DNA of 64,000 nucleotides. Origin: Porphyromonadaceae bacterium COT-184 OH4590 (GTDB lineage Bacteria > Bacteroidota > Bacteroidia > Bacteroidales > Paludibacteraceae). Each line of letters opens with the position of its first letter. Within the stretch, counting starts at the first letter, position 1. The notes below the pieces were generated by a model that did not search any database, was not told the origin of the DNA, and worked only from the letters and a program-made list of their open reading frames with translations. Below, piece by piece: positions 35,243-43,689 of the stretch. The position numbers and the translations under genes are program-made. Location: contig JRAN01000072.1 of NCBI GenBank assembly GCA_000768855.1, positions 114,768 to 178,767 on the forward strand, given 5' to 3'.

Positions 35243-36103
35243 ATGGCAACAAAAAAGAAAATAGAAAAGACCGACGATAAAAAAGAGGTAAAAGAGGCGA
35301 AAACAACTATAAAAGCGGAAAAAGCACCCAAGGTGGAGAGCAGCCCCGCAAGTCAAGACCCACAAGAATTTTCTGTTGAAGAGCGACTTAAAGCTCTCTA
35401 CGGCTTGCAAAAAGTAATGTCTAAAATCGACGAAATTAAGATTTTGCGAGGCGATTTGCCATTGGAAGTACAAGATCTCAAAGACGAGATAATCGGCTTG
35501 CAGACACGTCTTGAACGTTACTCGTCGGAGATAAAGGAGCTCGAAAAGAGTATTGCGACCTCCAAAAACTCTATCGAGGAGTTGAAACTGAAAGTTGACA
35601 GAAAGAAGGAGCAACAGCAGCAGGTAGTAAACAACCGTGAATACGAAATATTGAGCAAAGAGATTGAAAATATTGAACTTGACATACAGATTTACGAAAA
35701 AAATATCAACGATGCCAACAACGACATCAACCACCGCAAGGTAGATTACAACGAGCTTACTGCCAAAATAGAGGAGCGTAACGAAGACCTGCGTCTAAAA
35801 GAGGCTGAACTCGACCAGATAGTAGTTGAGACCAAAAAGGAGGAGGAAGAGCTTCGTATCTTATCCAAAGAATTGGAAAGCAATATAGACGTTCGTCTGC
35901 TGTCGGCTTTCAAGCGTATCCGCAAAAACGCTCGCAACGGCTTGGCTGTAGTGCCAATCGAAAGAAATGCTTGTAGCGGTTGCTTTAGCAAAATACCGCC
36001 ACAACGTCAGCTCGACATCCGCCAACGTCGCAAGATAATCGTATGCGAAAACTGCGGCCGTATCATCGTTGACCACGAAATGGACAACGAACACGAAGGC
36101 TGA
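35243..36103 (+). CDS. coiled-coil protein with C4 zinc ribbon (zf-RING_7 family)
   Basis: 286 residues. A lysine-rich, low-complexity N-terminus (KKKIEKTDDKKEVKEAKTT) precedes a long coiled coil (about 50-220; SSEIKELEKSIATSKNSIEE). The C-terminal zinc ribbon has CSGC and CENC pairs within NACSGCFSK and VCENCGRIIV. The family is common in bacteria beside NIF3 genes and is often called a nucleic-acid-binding protein; direct evidence is thin. The tail beyond the last Cys is short. Confidence 0.88.
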   Translation: MATKKKIEKTDDKKEVKEAKTTIKAEKAPKVESSPASQDPQEFSVEERLKALYGLQKVMSKIDEIKILRGDLPLEVQDLKDEIIGLQTRLERYSSEIKELEKSIATSKNSIEELKLKVDRKKEQQQQVVNNREYEILSKEIENIELDIQIYEKNINDANNDINHRKVDYNELTAKIEERNEDLRLKEAELDQIVVETKKEEEELRILSKELESNIDVRLLSAFKRIRKNARNGLAVVPIERNACSGCFSKIPPQRQLDIRQRRKIIVCENCGRIIVDHEMDNEHEG

Positions 36104-36133
36104 TTTTCTTAAACCGGCTGATAAATACAAAAT

Positions 36134-36166
36134 AAAACCTGCCTAAAAAAAGCAGGTTTTTTGTTT
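36134..36166 (+). terminator. terminator of the nif3-zinc-ribbon unit
   Basis: AAAACCTGC and GCAGGTTTT form a 9-bp stem followed by a T run. Confidence 0.85.
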
Positions 36167-36176
36167 TACAGTCTCG

Positions 36177-36205
36177 AAACAGCCTATTTTTAGGCTGTTT
36201 TTAAT
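36177..36205. terminator. second hairpin between convergent genes
   Basis: AAACAGCCTA / TAGGCTGTTT is a perfect 10-bp stem with a 4-nt loop. A T run follows on the plus strand. It overlaps the 3' side of the minus-strand gene's stop region, so with the hairpin at 36134 it forms a double barrier. Confidence 0.65.
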
Positions 36206-36923
36206 TGCTATTCTTATTTTTTGAATAAGTTTTGCTATTACCAAAACTTATTACTTTTTTTGCTCTAATATACCCTTTTTCGATAGGCTTACCGGAAACA
36301 AACCGATAACACTCTTCAGGTGTTGTTGCCCACATTTTTAGCTGTTCAAGCATTTGATGTACAATAGTTTTCCACTTGTCAAAGGCACCCGATTCTTTTT
36401 TTACAAAAACATCATTAACATAAACACTACACATATTAATTCTATTTTGGTGCATCTTTTCTTTAACAGTCGCATAAAATATACTTAATACTCCAGTTGC
36501 TTTTAGAGAGTCTTGATAAGATTGTAACTCTCGCCTTGCCCATCTCGCCCAAAGTTCACACATATCAAAATACAGATTCTGCATCTCTATTTGGAGCAAG
36601 TCGACTGTAATAGCTACATAAGATGTAGTTCGCTCGAAGGCAGGAGCAAAATATACTTTCTCGTACTTTCGATACCTGTCTTTTTTCTTTTTAGGAATGT
36701 CCAATACACTCCAAATACCGACAGAAGCAAATGCTGTAATACCATATTCTCGTGCGAATTTTTCGGTTTGGCTTGTGGCTACTCCTCGATAGTCGTCCTT
36801 TGTTATTTTGGTATTAGGTTGCCAAAAGACATGAGTATCAGTACTTGTTGAGTACTCCTGTTGCCCAATTAATGCCTGATTTACAAATATAAAGCAAAAT
36901 AAAATTATCAATTTAAACCTCAT
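36201..36923 (-). CDS. exported protein of unknown function, DUF922-like remnants
   Basis: 240 residues, signal peptide MRFKLIILFCFIFVNQALIGQ. The opening FWQPNTKITKDDYRGVA and the helix EMQNLYFDMCELWARWARREL recall the W..DF.G and HE..HFD..E..AR.LR elements of Bacteroidota DUF922-type putative metalloproteases, but the two histidines expected in the metal site are absent (IEMQNLYFD). If the kinship is real, this is a non-catalytic member. The C-terminal tail is basic (KNKNSN). Stands alone with its own promoter. Confidence 0.6.
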   Translation of the reverse strand: MRFKLIILFCFIFVNQALIGQQEYSTSTDTHVFWQPNTKITKDDYRGVATSQTEKFAREYGITAFASVGIWSVLDIPKKKKDRYRKYEKVYFAPAFERTTSYVAITVDLLQIEMQNLYFDMCELWARWARRELQSYQDSLKATGVLSIFYATVKEKMHQNRINMCSVYVNDVFVKKESGAFDKWKTIVHQMLEQLKMWATTPEECYRFVSGKPIEKGYIRAKKVISFGNSKTYSKNKNSN

Positions 36924-36949
36924 TTTTTTTGAAAATTATTTTTTGGTTG

Positions 36950-36957
36950 CAAAGATA
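36950..36957 (-). promoter_or_regulatory. -7 promoter box (TATCTTTG) of the 240-residue exported protein gene
   Basis: Minus-strand TATCTTTGCAA lies about 27 bp above the ATG. Confidence 0.7.
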
Positions 36958-37153
36958 ATATTTTTATCAGTCAACAGAAATAACTTTGAATCAATTATGA
37001 AAAACAGATGAAACTAAATGTTTTGAACGTGTGTTTCAATAATTTATGAAAACTATATATTTATAATTATTGTGAATACCATCAATATTATTCGATGATT
37101 CCAAGGTTGTCATAGCCTCAATATTAGGAACTAAAAATTCAAAACTTTTTCAC

Positions 37154-37161
37154 TACCTTTG
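37154..37161 (+). promoter_or_regulatory. -7 promoter box (TACCTTTG) of the NAD(P)H oxidoreductase gene
   Basis: TACCTTTGCA lies 38 bp before the ATG at 37199. Confidence 0.7.
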
Positions 37162-37198
37162 CAATAAAGTTATAATAAACATAAAATTAATTATACAA

Positions 37199-37753
37199 AT
37201 GAAAAATATTTTAATAATAAGTGGACATCCAAATTTGGCACAGTCCCACGCTAATAAAGCGATTTTAGAGGAGGTTAAGCACCTACTCCCAAGTGTAGAA
37301 ATCAGTCGATTAGATACTCTATATCCCGATTTTAAGATTGATGTTGAAGCCGAGCAAGCTAAGCTGGCAAAAGCCGACATAATAGTATGGCAGTTTCCGG
37401 TCAATTGGTATTCGATACCTGCTTTGATGAAAAAGTGGCTCGACGATGTATTTACTTTTGGTTTTGCCTACGGTACTGACGATACCAAGCTAAGAGGCAA
37501 AAAGCTAATTCTTTCGTTTACAACAGCTTCGCCCGAAGAGGCGTATCAGTACGGAGGTGCTCAAAATTATCCTATTACCGATTTCTTGAATGCTTTCCGT
37601 CAGACAGCCAACCTTTGCGGTATGGAATTTCAAGAGCACATAGTGTCGCACAGTATGATGTATATGGAGGGGATAATGCCTGCCGAAGTGCTAACCACTG
37701 TACAAGACAAAGCCAAGGCACACGCCAAAAGATTGGTGAATATCATCGCATAA
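37199..37753 (+). CDS. flavodoxin-fold NAD(P)H-dependent oxidoreductase (quinone reductase family)
   Basis: 184 residues. The start MKNILIISGHPNLAQSHANK is the FMN phosphate-binding loop; WQFPVNWYSIPALMKKWLDDVF is the signature flavin-ring region of the KefF/MdaB/NQO1-like family, and FGFAYG and the late YGG follow. These cytosolic enzymes reduce quinones or electrophiles by two electrons and may protect against oxidative stress. The substrate cannot be told from sequence. Monocistronic, with a promoter and a terminator. Confidence 0.9.
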   Translation: MKNILIISGHPNLAQSHANKAILEEVKHLLPSVEISRLDTLYPDFKIDVEAEQAKLAKADIIVWQFPVNWYSIPALMKKWLDDVFTFGFAYGTDDTKLRGKKLILSFTTASPEEAYQYGGAQNYPITDFLNAFRQTANLCGMEFQEHIVSHSMMYMEGIMPAEVLTTVQDKAKAHAKRLVNIIA

Positions 37754-37773
37754 TCTCACTCTTGGTTGATAAC

Positions 37774-37818
37774 AAAAGTACGTTCCTTTTTCAAGATTCG
37801 GAGCGTACTTTTTGTATA
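37774..37818 (+). terminator. terminator of the oxidoreductase gene
   Basis: AAAAGTACGTTCC and GGAGCGTACTTTT form a 13-bp stem with one G-U pair and a 13-nt loop, followed by TTTGT. Confidence 0.8.
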
Positions 37819-38900
37819 ATTATAATAATCTTGGTTACAATATTTTTTTTAAAAACAAACTCACGAGAATTGTATATTTGACGAGAAAAAGTTTTCAAGC
37901 TTCGTTTATTACCAAAATAGAGTATAGACTTGTTCTACATAAATAATAAAATATTGACAAGAAAAAGTCAATTTTGCTTATTAAGGTTCGTTTTTATAAA
38001 TATAAAATTAATGCCTTAAATATATAAATTTTATATAGTTTTACATTTATAAATTAAATTTTAAGATGTAAAAAATAGACTTAGTAGAACGATATTCATA
38101 AATATTTATTGTCGTATATTAATATAAATAAAACAATTTACATTAATTAAATAATCAATTAACACTTTAAGTATTATAACTATAACTAATAAAAAATCAA
38201 TATTTTATAGCAATTATACAATGTAATACATTATATATATTCGGGAAGACGTTATATATATATGAATAATTGTATAATATCGCTATATATTTACATCTAT
38301 ATTATTAATTATAAATATATTATAACCCCTTATATAATCTATTAGATAATATTTATTAAGAAAGACATTTTTTACATACTTTGAGTAGCTTTATGAGCTA
38401 ATCGGGAGTTTCGTCAGATAGTCATATTTTGCCAAATCACAAAAATAGAAGGGTGAAACTCTTTTAAATCCATAATTCGAAAATATCCCATAAAAACGAG
38501 CCATTCGCAACATTATTTCATAATAATAAATATTGATTGTCTCTAATTTTTGCTTCATAATCAATATATTTATTATCAATATATTAAATGTGGATAATAC
38601 AAGCTATTTTTATAATATATCAATATACTTAATTAGGCTATATGGTCGATAAAAAGAATACATTCGTAGCTTTAAAAATTTATTTATTTTTGATATTCTT
38701 ACAATACTTATATGAGAATCTAATATAATCTATATTTTATTCCAAACAATAGAGAATAAGAGTAAATGATTTATTTGTTATAAAAAATATATTTTGCCTA
38801 CATAATTCATTTATTTTTATAAAATATATTTTTATATAAATGAATTTATTTTAATGAATTTTATTTTATAAATATGCTTTTGTAATTATGAAATTATATT
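37819..38900. other. gene-free, extremely AT-rich block
   Basis: About 1.1 kb with almost no G or C except a short patch at 38390-38530. It contains a large imperfect palindrome with 10-bp outer arms (ATTATACAAT 38213-38222, ATTGTATAAT 38269-38278) and one perfect DnaA-box-like 9-mer (TGTGGATAA, 38589-38597). No convincing gene was found. Confidence 0.6.
38213..38278. repeat. large imperfect palindrome in the AT-rich block
   Basis: Perfect 10-bp arms enclose a second, looser AT-rich inverted repeat around TTCGGGAAGAC. It could extrude as a cruciform or bind a dimeric protein. Confidence 0.5.
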
Positions 38901-38908
38901 TATCTTTG
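38901..38908 (+). promoter_or_regulatory. -7 promoter box (TATCTTTG) of the HTH regulator gene
   Basis: TATCTTTGTA lies 33 bp before the ATG at 38941. Confidence 0.65.
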
Positions 38909-38940
38909 TAAATCCATTTTTTTACTCAATATATATAATT

Positions 38941-39408
38941 ATGCACAGCAGGATTTTTAAATTTATAGAGAGCAAACAGATGACTCAATCAGATTTTGCC
39001 AACCGTACAGGAATAAGCCCGTCTGCTCTTACGCAACTCAAAAACAACGAGGGCAATCTCTCCATAGACAACGTGATAAAGGTAAAAAATGCCTTCCCAA
39101 ACATATCGTTAGATTGGCTTATTTCGGGGGTTGGGCAGATGATTGAGCAAATAGACAACTCTCAGAGCACTTCTCTGTTTCCCGAATTTGACGAAATGCC
39201 TTTGAAATCGACCGTTGCGGTACCTGATACGGTAAAAATGAACGAATCCAAAAATGTGCCGGAAAATTTGACTTCACCCACAATAACATCCCATACACCA
39301 GAGATAAAGACAATAGAAAAGGTATTTGAGAAGTTCATAGAGAGGAAGATATGTAAGGTTATAGTATTTTACGACGATGGTAAATTTGAAGAATTGAGCA
39401 AAGATTAA
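38941..39408 (+). CDS. Cro/CI-type (XRE) HTH transcriptional regulator
   Basis: 155 residues. The N-terminal HTH (about 5-62: MTQSDFANRTGISPSALTQL, then LDWLISGVGQM) is the XRE type with the LDWLxxGxG end often seen in this phylum. The middle is a Ser/Thr/Pro-rich linker and the last 35 residues (EKVFEKFIERKICKVIVFYD) may oligomerise. Its target is unknown; kamD follows with its own promoter, so control of kamD is possible but not shown. The gene borders the AT-rich block. Confidence 0.85.
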   Translation: MHSRIFKFIESKQMTQSDFANRTGISPSALTQLKNNEGNLSIDNVIKVKNAFPNISLDWLISGVGQMIEQIDNSQSTSLFPEFDEMPLKSTVAVPDTVKMNESKNVPENLTSPTITSHTPEIKTIEKVFEKFIERKICKVIVFYDDGKFEELSKD

Positions 39409-39430
39409 TACGCAACAGCGAAATTTTTAC

Positions 39431-39438
39431 TAACTTTG
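39431..39438 (+). promoter_or_regulatory. -7 promoter box (TAACTTTG) of kamD
   Basis: TAACTTTGGC lies 32 bp before the ATG at 39470, so kamD need not be read from the HTH promoter. Confidence 0.7.
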
Positions 39439-39469
39439 GCGTCTAAATTTTAATCCATCAAAAAATAAT

Positions 39470-41020
39470 ATGCAAAGTAAACTTGGACTTGATTCTCAGA
39501 AAATTGCGCTTGCCAAACAGATAGCAAAAAATATTGCAAACGATGTACAAACCTTTGTAGATGACTATACTACGGTTGCCGTAGAGCGCACTGTGTGCCG
39601 TCTTTTGGGCATCGACGGTGTAGATACCAACAGTGTGCCTCTGCCAAACATTTTGGTAGATCACCTAAAAGCAAATGGTATCTTAGGCGAAGGTATTATG
39701 TTTTGGATTGGTAACGCTATGATTAACACAGGACTAACCGCTCAGGAAATAGCCCAAAAGGTAGCTGACGACCAACTCGATTTATCCAAAACTAAGGTTA
39801 ATCCGCGTGCCAAAATAGAGAAAGTGCTCCAACCGATTATAAATAACTCTATTAGGATTATTACCGAACGTCGCCAAAAACGCGAAAATTTTATCGAAAC
39901 GGTAGGCGAAGGAGCTAAGCCTTACCTCTATGTTATCGTAGCAACGGGTAATATCTACGAAGATGTGGTACAGGCTCAGGCAGCTGCTCGTCAGGGTGCG
40001 GATATTATCGCCGTTATACGTACTACAGGACAGAGTCTGCTAGACTATGTGCCTTTTGGAGCTACCACCGAAGGGTTTGGCGGTACGTTTGCCACACAAG
40101 AGAACTTCCGCATAATGCGTAAAGCCCTCGATGAGGTAGGTGCCGAAATAGGACGCTATATAAGGTTGTGTAACTACTGCTCGGGGCTTTGTATGCCCGA
40201 AATAGCTGCTATGGGGGCTCTCGAAGGTCTTGACGTAATGCTCAACGATGCTCTTTACGGCATTCTTTTCCGCGATATCAACCCACAACGTACTCTAATC
40301 GACCAATATTTTAGCCGTGTAATAAACGGTTTTGCAGGCGTTATAATCAATACCGGAGAAGACAATTACCTCACCACAGCCGATGCCGTAGAGGCAGCTC
40401 ATACCGTTTTAGCTTCGGACTGTATCAACGAACAACTTGCAGCTATCGCTGGTCTGCCACAGGAACAAATGGGGCTCGGCCATGCCTTCGAGATGAATCC
40501 CGACCTCGAAAACGGATTTCTACTCGAGTTGGCTCAAGCTCAAATGACTCGCGAAATTTTTCCTAACGCCCCGCTAAAATATATGCCACCAACCAAATTT
40601 ATGACAGGCAATATATTCAAAGGGCATATTCAAGACGCTCTTTTCAACATCATCGGTATATGGACAAATCAGGGACTGCAACTACTCGGAATGCCGACTG
40701 AGGCTATCCATACGCCATTTATGAGCGACCGCTATTTGAGTATCGAAAATGCCAAATATATTTTCAGTAATATGAAAAATATAGGCGATGAAATTGAATT
40801 TAAAAAAGATGGTATCATACAAAGCAGAGCACAAAAAGTACTTGACGATACTATCGAATTGCTCGACAAATTACAAACAGAAGGACTGTTTACTGCTCTG
40901 GAAAAAGGTATTTTTGGCGATGTAAAACGCTCCAAAACAGGTGGTAAAGGTCTCGATGGTGTAGTCCGCAAAGGCGACAACTACTTCAACCTCTTCATTC
41001 CTTTGATGAAGGGAGAGTAA
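39470..41020 (+). CDS. kamD: D-lysine 5,6-aminomutase alpha subunit (KamD), without a neighbouring beta subunit
   Basis: 516 residues, full length and strongly conserved: VERTVCRLLGIDGVDTNSVP, LYVIVATGNIYEDVVQAQAA, IRTTGQSLLDYVPFGATTEG, YIRLCNYCSGLCMPEIAAMG and LKYMPPTKFMTGNIFKGHIQ. KamD is the catalytic barrel that, with the B12-binding KamE, moves the amino group of D-lysine or beta-lysine in lysine fermentation; adenosylcobalamin and PLP are needed and the PLP lysine and B12 domain are on KamE. In known clusters kamE follows directly. Here kamD has its own promoter and terminator and mtnN comes next, so it is an orphan in this window. Its partner must be elsewhere or lost. Confidence 0.94.
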   Translation: MQSKLGLDSQKIALAKQIAKNIANDVQTFVDDYTTVAVERTVCRLLGIDGVDTNSVPLPNILVDHLKANGILGEGIMFWIGNAMINTGLTAQEIAQKVADDQLDLSKTKVNPRAKIEKVLQPIINNSIRIITERRQKRENFIETVGEGAKPYLYVIVATGNIYEDVVQAQAAARQGADIIAVIRTTGQSLLDYVPFGATTEGFGGTFATQENFRIMRKALDEVGAEIGRYIRLCNYCSGLCMPEIAAMGALEGLDVMLNDALYGILFRDINPQRTLIDQYFSRVINGFAGVIINTGEDNYLTTADAVEAAHTVLASDCINEQLAAIAGLPQEQMGLGHAFEMNPDLENGFLLELAQAQMTREIFPNAPLKYMPPTKFMTGNIFKGHIQDALFNIIGIWTNQGLQLLGMPTEAIHTPFMSDRYLSIENAKYIFSNMKNIGDEIEFKKDGIIQSRAQKVLDDTIELLDKLQTEGLFTALEKGIFGDVKRSKTGGKGLDGVVRKGDNYFNLFIPLMKGE

Positions 41021-41046
41021 TCGACATTTAAAACTATCAAAATATG

Positions 41047-41087
41047 GTAATTACAGGGATTAATTAAACTCTGTAATTACTATTTTT
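41047..41087 (+). terminator. terminator of kamD
   Basis: GTAATTACAG / CTGTAATTAC, a perfect 10-bp stem with a 14-nt loop, then TATTTTT. Confidence 0.85.
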
Positions 41088-41192
41088 GAAAACAAAATAC
41101 ATCCGAAAATTTAGAGTTTTAGAAACTCTATTTGAAATTATTTCATTATGTTTTTTATTGTCGAAATATATGTACAATTGGCAACAAATTTG

Positions 41193-41200
41193 TATCTTTG
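41193..41200 (+). promoter_or_regulatory. -7 promoter box (TATCTTTG) of the mtnN operon
   Basis: TATCTTTGTG lies 32 bp before the ATG at 41233; a TTGG lies about 15 bp above it. Confidence 0.7.
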
Positions 41201-41232
41201 TGCAAAATTGTAACAAAATAATACCATAAGAT

Positions 41233-41913
41233 ATGAAAATAGCGATTATTGTAGCCTTACAAACCGAGTTCGACTTGGTAAAAAACATCTTTACTTCATA
41301 CAAAGAGTTTGATGAAAAGAATATTAAATTTTTCAAAGGAGAAATATCCAATCACGAGGTAGCACTTATGAAGTGTGGTATAGGCAAGGTAAATGCTGCT
41401 GTGGGTATTGCAGAATTGTTTCATGTATTTTCTCCCGATTTGGTTATCAACACAGGAGTTGCCGGAGGAATTGACCCAAGTGTGGAAGTAGGTGATATAA
41501 TTATTGGAGAGCAGTGTTGTTATCACGATGTTTGGTGTGGCGAAGACGCTTGGGGACAAGTACAAGGATTGCCGCTGTATTTTGCCGGCAATAGAAAGAT
41601 AATCGATATTATAAAAAGTATATCTGTGGATAATACTCATTGGGGGCTTATCTGTACGGGCGACCAATTTATCACGGAAGACACGGGCTTTAAAGAAATA
41701 AAACGCAATTTTCCAAAGGCACTTGCAGTTGATATGGAGAGTGCTGCTATGGCTCACGTTTGTTATCAACGTAATATGCCATTTGTATCTATACGTGTAA
41801 TATCCGATACTCCGCACAAAGCAACCGACAACCACACTCAGTATTTCGATTTTTGGGAGACAGCACCCCGACTTACTTTTGATGTATTAAGACAAGTTTT
41901 GGAAAAACTCTGA
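41233..41913 (+). CDS. mtnN: 5'-methylthioadenosine/S-adenosylhomocysteine nucleosidase
   Basis: 226 residues with the purine-nucleoside-phosphorylase fold: MKIAIIVALQTE, CGIGKVNAA, NTGVAGGI, GDQFI and the ribose/catalytic region AVDMESAAMAHVC and IRVISDTPH with the catalytic Asp. It hydrolyses MTA and SAH to adenine and thio-sugar, clearing methylation by-products. It is the first gene of a unit with trmB, a SAM-dependent methyltransferase that makes SAH, which is a sensible pairing. Confidence 0.93.
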   Translation: MKIAIIVALQTEFDLVKNIFTSYKEFDEKNIKFFKGEISNHEVALMKCGIGKVNAAVGIAELFHVFSPDLVINTGVAGGIDPSVEVGDIIIGEQCCYHDVWCGEDAWGQVQGLPLYFAGNRKIIDIIKSISVDNTHWGLICTGDQFITEDTGFKEIKRNFPKALAVDMESAAMAHVCYQRNMPFVSIRVISDTPHKATDNHTQYFDFWETAPRLTFDVLRQVLEKL

Positions 41914-41915
41914 AG

Positions 41916-42683
41916 ATGTCAAAAAACAAATTAAAAAAATTTGCCGAAATACAAGCAATGGAAAACGTTTTTGAGTTTTCATTGCAAAAAATACTTGCCG
42001 GAGATAACTTCGAACTCAGGGGGCAATGGCACGAAAAGTTTTTTGGCAACACCAATCCTATAGTCTTGGAGCTCGGTTGTGGTAGGGGCGAATATACGGT
42101 GGGACTGGCTCGTAGATTTACCGACAAAAATGTAATAGGTATAGACATAAAAGGGGCAAGAATATGGACAGGAGCCAAAGAGGCAAATGAGGCTAATCTA
42201 AAGAATGTAGCTTTTGTTCGTACAGATATTCAGAATATTGGCAGTTTTTTTGCGGCTAATGAAGTATCTGAGATTTGGATAACTTTTCCTGACCCACAGA
42301 TGAAAAAAGTGCGTAAACGTTTGACATCGGCAAAGTTTCTCGAACATTATCGTAAAGTACTAATAGACAACGGTATAATACATCTAAAAACCGATAGTAA
42401 TTTCTTATTTACATATACCTATAAGTTAATAAAAGAGAATAATTTACCCGTAAAATACAATATTTCTGACGTTTATGCCACGGGAAGTAACTACAACACC
42501 TCTTTATTGACATCTATCCGAACATACTACGAAAGTCAATGGCTACAACGAGGTATTACGATAAAATATCTACAATTTTGTTTACCGCATTCTGCCAAAA
42601 TTGGTGATATTGAAGAAGAAGATATTCCATTCGACGAATATCGGAGCTATGGCAGGCAACGGCGGAGTGAGTTGAGAATTTAG
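41916..42683 (+). CDS. trmB: tRNA (guanine-N7-)-methyltransferase
   Basis: 255 residues. SAM-binding motif VLELGCGRGEYTVGLA, then GIDIKGARIW, and the TrmB signature WITFPDPQMKKVRKRLTSAK. It methylates G46 of tRNA variable loops in the cytoplasm. It starts 2 bp after mtnN and is followed after 33 bp by an outer-membrane protein gene. The motif is FPDPQMKK rather than the commoner FPDPWPKK, which is within family variation. Confidence 0.93.
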   Translation: MSKNKLKKFAEIQAMENVFEFSLQKILAGDNFELRGQWHEKFFGNTNPIVLELGCGRGEYTVGLARRFTDKNVIGIDIKGARIWTGAKEANEANLKNVAFVRTDIQNIGSFFAANEVSEIWITFPDPQMKKVRKRLTSAKFLEHYRKVLIDNGIIHLKTDSNFLFTYTYKLIKENNLPVKYNISDVYATGSNYNTSLLTSIRTYYESQWLQRGITIKYLQFCLPHSAKIGDIEEEDIPFDEYRSYGRQRRSELRI

Positions 42684-42716
42684 ACCTATCAATCGGATAT
42701 TTAGAAATATATAGAT

Positions 42717-43607
42717 ATGGCAAAAAATATTTGCAGAACGGATATTTATTTATTGTTGATAATGCTGCTGATAAGTTTGCCTGTTGTGTCGCAAGATATA
42801 CGTTATACAACAATGTGGTTTGGAGTAAATGCCAATCCTGTACCAACACTGCAAGAGGCTATGGTAGCAGATAATATTAAACTGTCGAGCAGCCTTTTTT
42901 TTACAACTAGTAATGATGATAAAACACAAAGCCTATATTTGGATATTGAAATACCTGTAATATCAAAAGCGGTTTCGTTAAGAATATACGGTTGCATATT
43001 GGAGCATTATAGTGTAGCATATAATTTGGCATTACTACGAGGTATGGATAAAGGTAAAATGTCGGGATTTGAGGGAGGCGACTTTTACCTACAGACACGC
43101 ATACGTCTTTTAAGCGAAAAAGGGCTATGGCAACCCAACATAGTACTGCATTCTACACTCAAAACCGCCTCTGCCGATAAGGTCTCCACAAGGCGATATT
43201 TCGACACTCCGGGCTATTTCTTTCATCTGGAATCGGGTAAAGATTTAATATCAAACATCAAAGGTAGCGATTTTCGGTTGCGACTTGTACTAATGACCGG
43301 TTTTATGTGCTGGGAGACATCGGGCAGTTTACAGAACGATGCTTATATGTACGGACTTCAGCTTATTGCCTCTGCCAAAGGCTTGTCGATATGCTCGGAG
43401 TTGTCCGGATATAGTGGCTGGATAGGCAAGCGGTACGGTTCAGACTATGGCGATAAGCCGATAGTATCACGATTCTCCCTAAGATATAACCTCTTTGAGA
43501 GTATCCAAATTCGAGTAGGTTACGAGCATGGCTTGCGACACTTCCCACACAACCAAATATATACAGGATTTAAGTGGGCTATACCATATAAAATTAAATG
43601 GGAGTGA
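42717..43607 (+). CDS. exported barrel-like outer-membrane protein, function unknown
   Basis: 296 residues. Signal peptide MAKNICRTDIYLLLIMLLIS...VVSQ. The mature part alternates short strands (SSSLFFTTSNDD, SLYLDIEIPVIS, RLRLVLMTGFMCW, MYGLQLIASAKGLSICSELS, SIQIRVGYEHGLRHF) as in outer-membrane beta-barrels, although it ends YKIKWE rather than in an aromatic residue. No family recognised. Third gene of the mtnN-trmB unit, perhaps by read-through only. Confidence 0.65.
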   Translation: MAKNICRTDIYLLLIMLLISLPVVSQDIRYTTMWFGVNANPVPTLQEAMVADNIKLSSSLFFTTSNDDKTQSLYLDIEIPVISKAVSLRIYGCILEHYSVAYNLALLRGMDKGKMSGFEGGDFYLQTRIRLLSEKGLWQPNIVLHSTLKTASADKVSTRRYFDTPGYFFHLESGKDLISNIKGSDFRLRLVLMTGFMCWETSGSLQNDAYMYGLQLIASAKGLSICSELSGYSGWIGKRYGSDYGDKPIVSRFSLRYNLFESIQIRVGYEHGLRHFPHNQIYTGFKWAIPYKIKWE

Positions 43608-43632
43608 TTTTTATTTTAAACATGGATATTAA

Positions 43633-43666
43633 AAAATGCAGGAAGAATTAGTTTCTCCTGCATTTT
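43633..43666. terminator. bidirectional terminator between convergent genes
   Basis: AAAATGCAGGA and TCCTGCATTTT form an 11-bp stem with a 12-nt loop, T-rich on both sides. Confidence 0.88.
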
Positions 43667-43689
43667 ATTTTATGAGTATTTATGAAAAA

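Noticed and set aside
38391..38579. 62-residue minus-strand frame in the AT-rich block
   Set aside because: Composition is Tyr- and Ile-rich as expected from AT-rich DNA, there is no promoter box, and no family is recognised; only slightly raised GC content speaks for it.
38589..38597. Replication origin
   Set aside because: One DnaA-box match in 1.1 kb is not enough; no cluster of boxes and no dnaA, dnaN or gidA/mnmG genes in the window. Kept only as a low-level finding.
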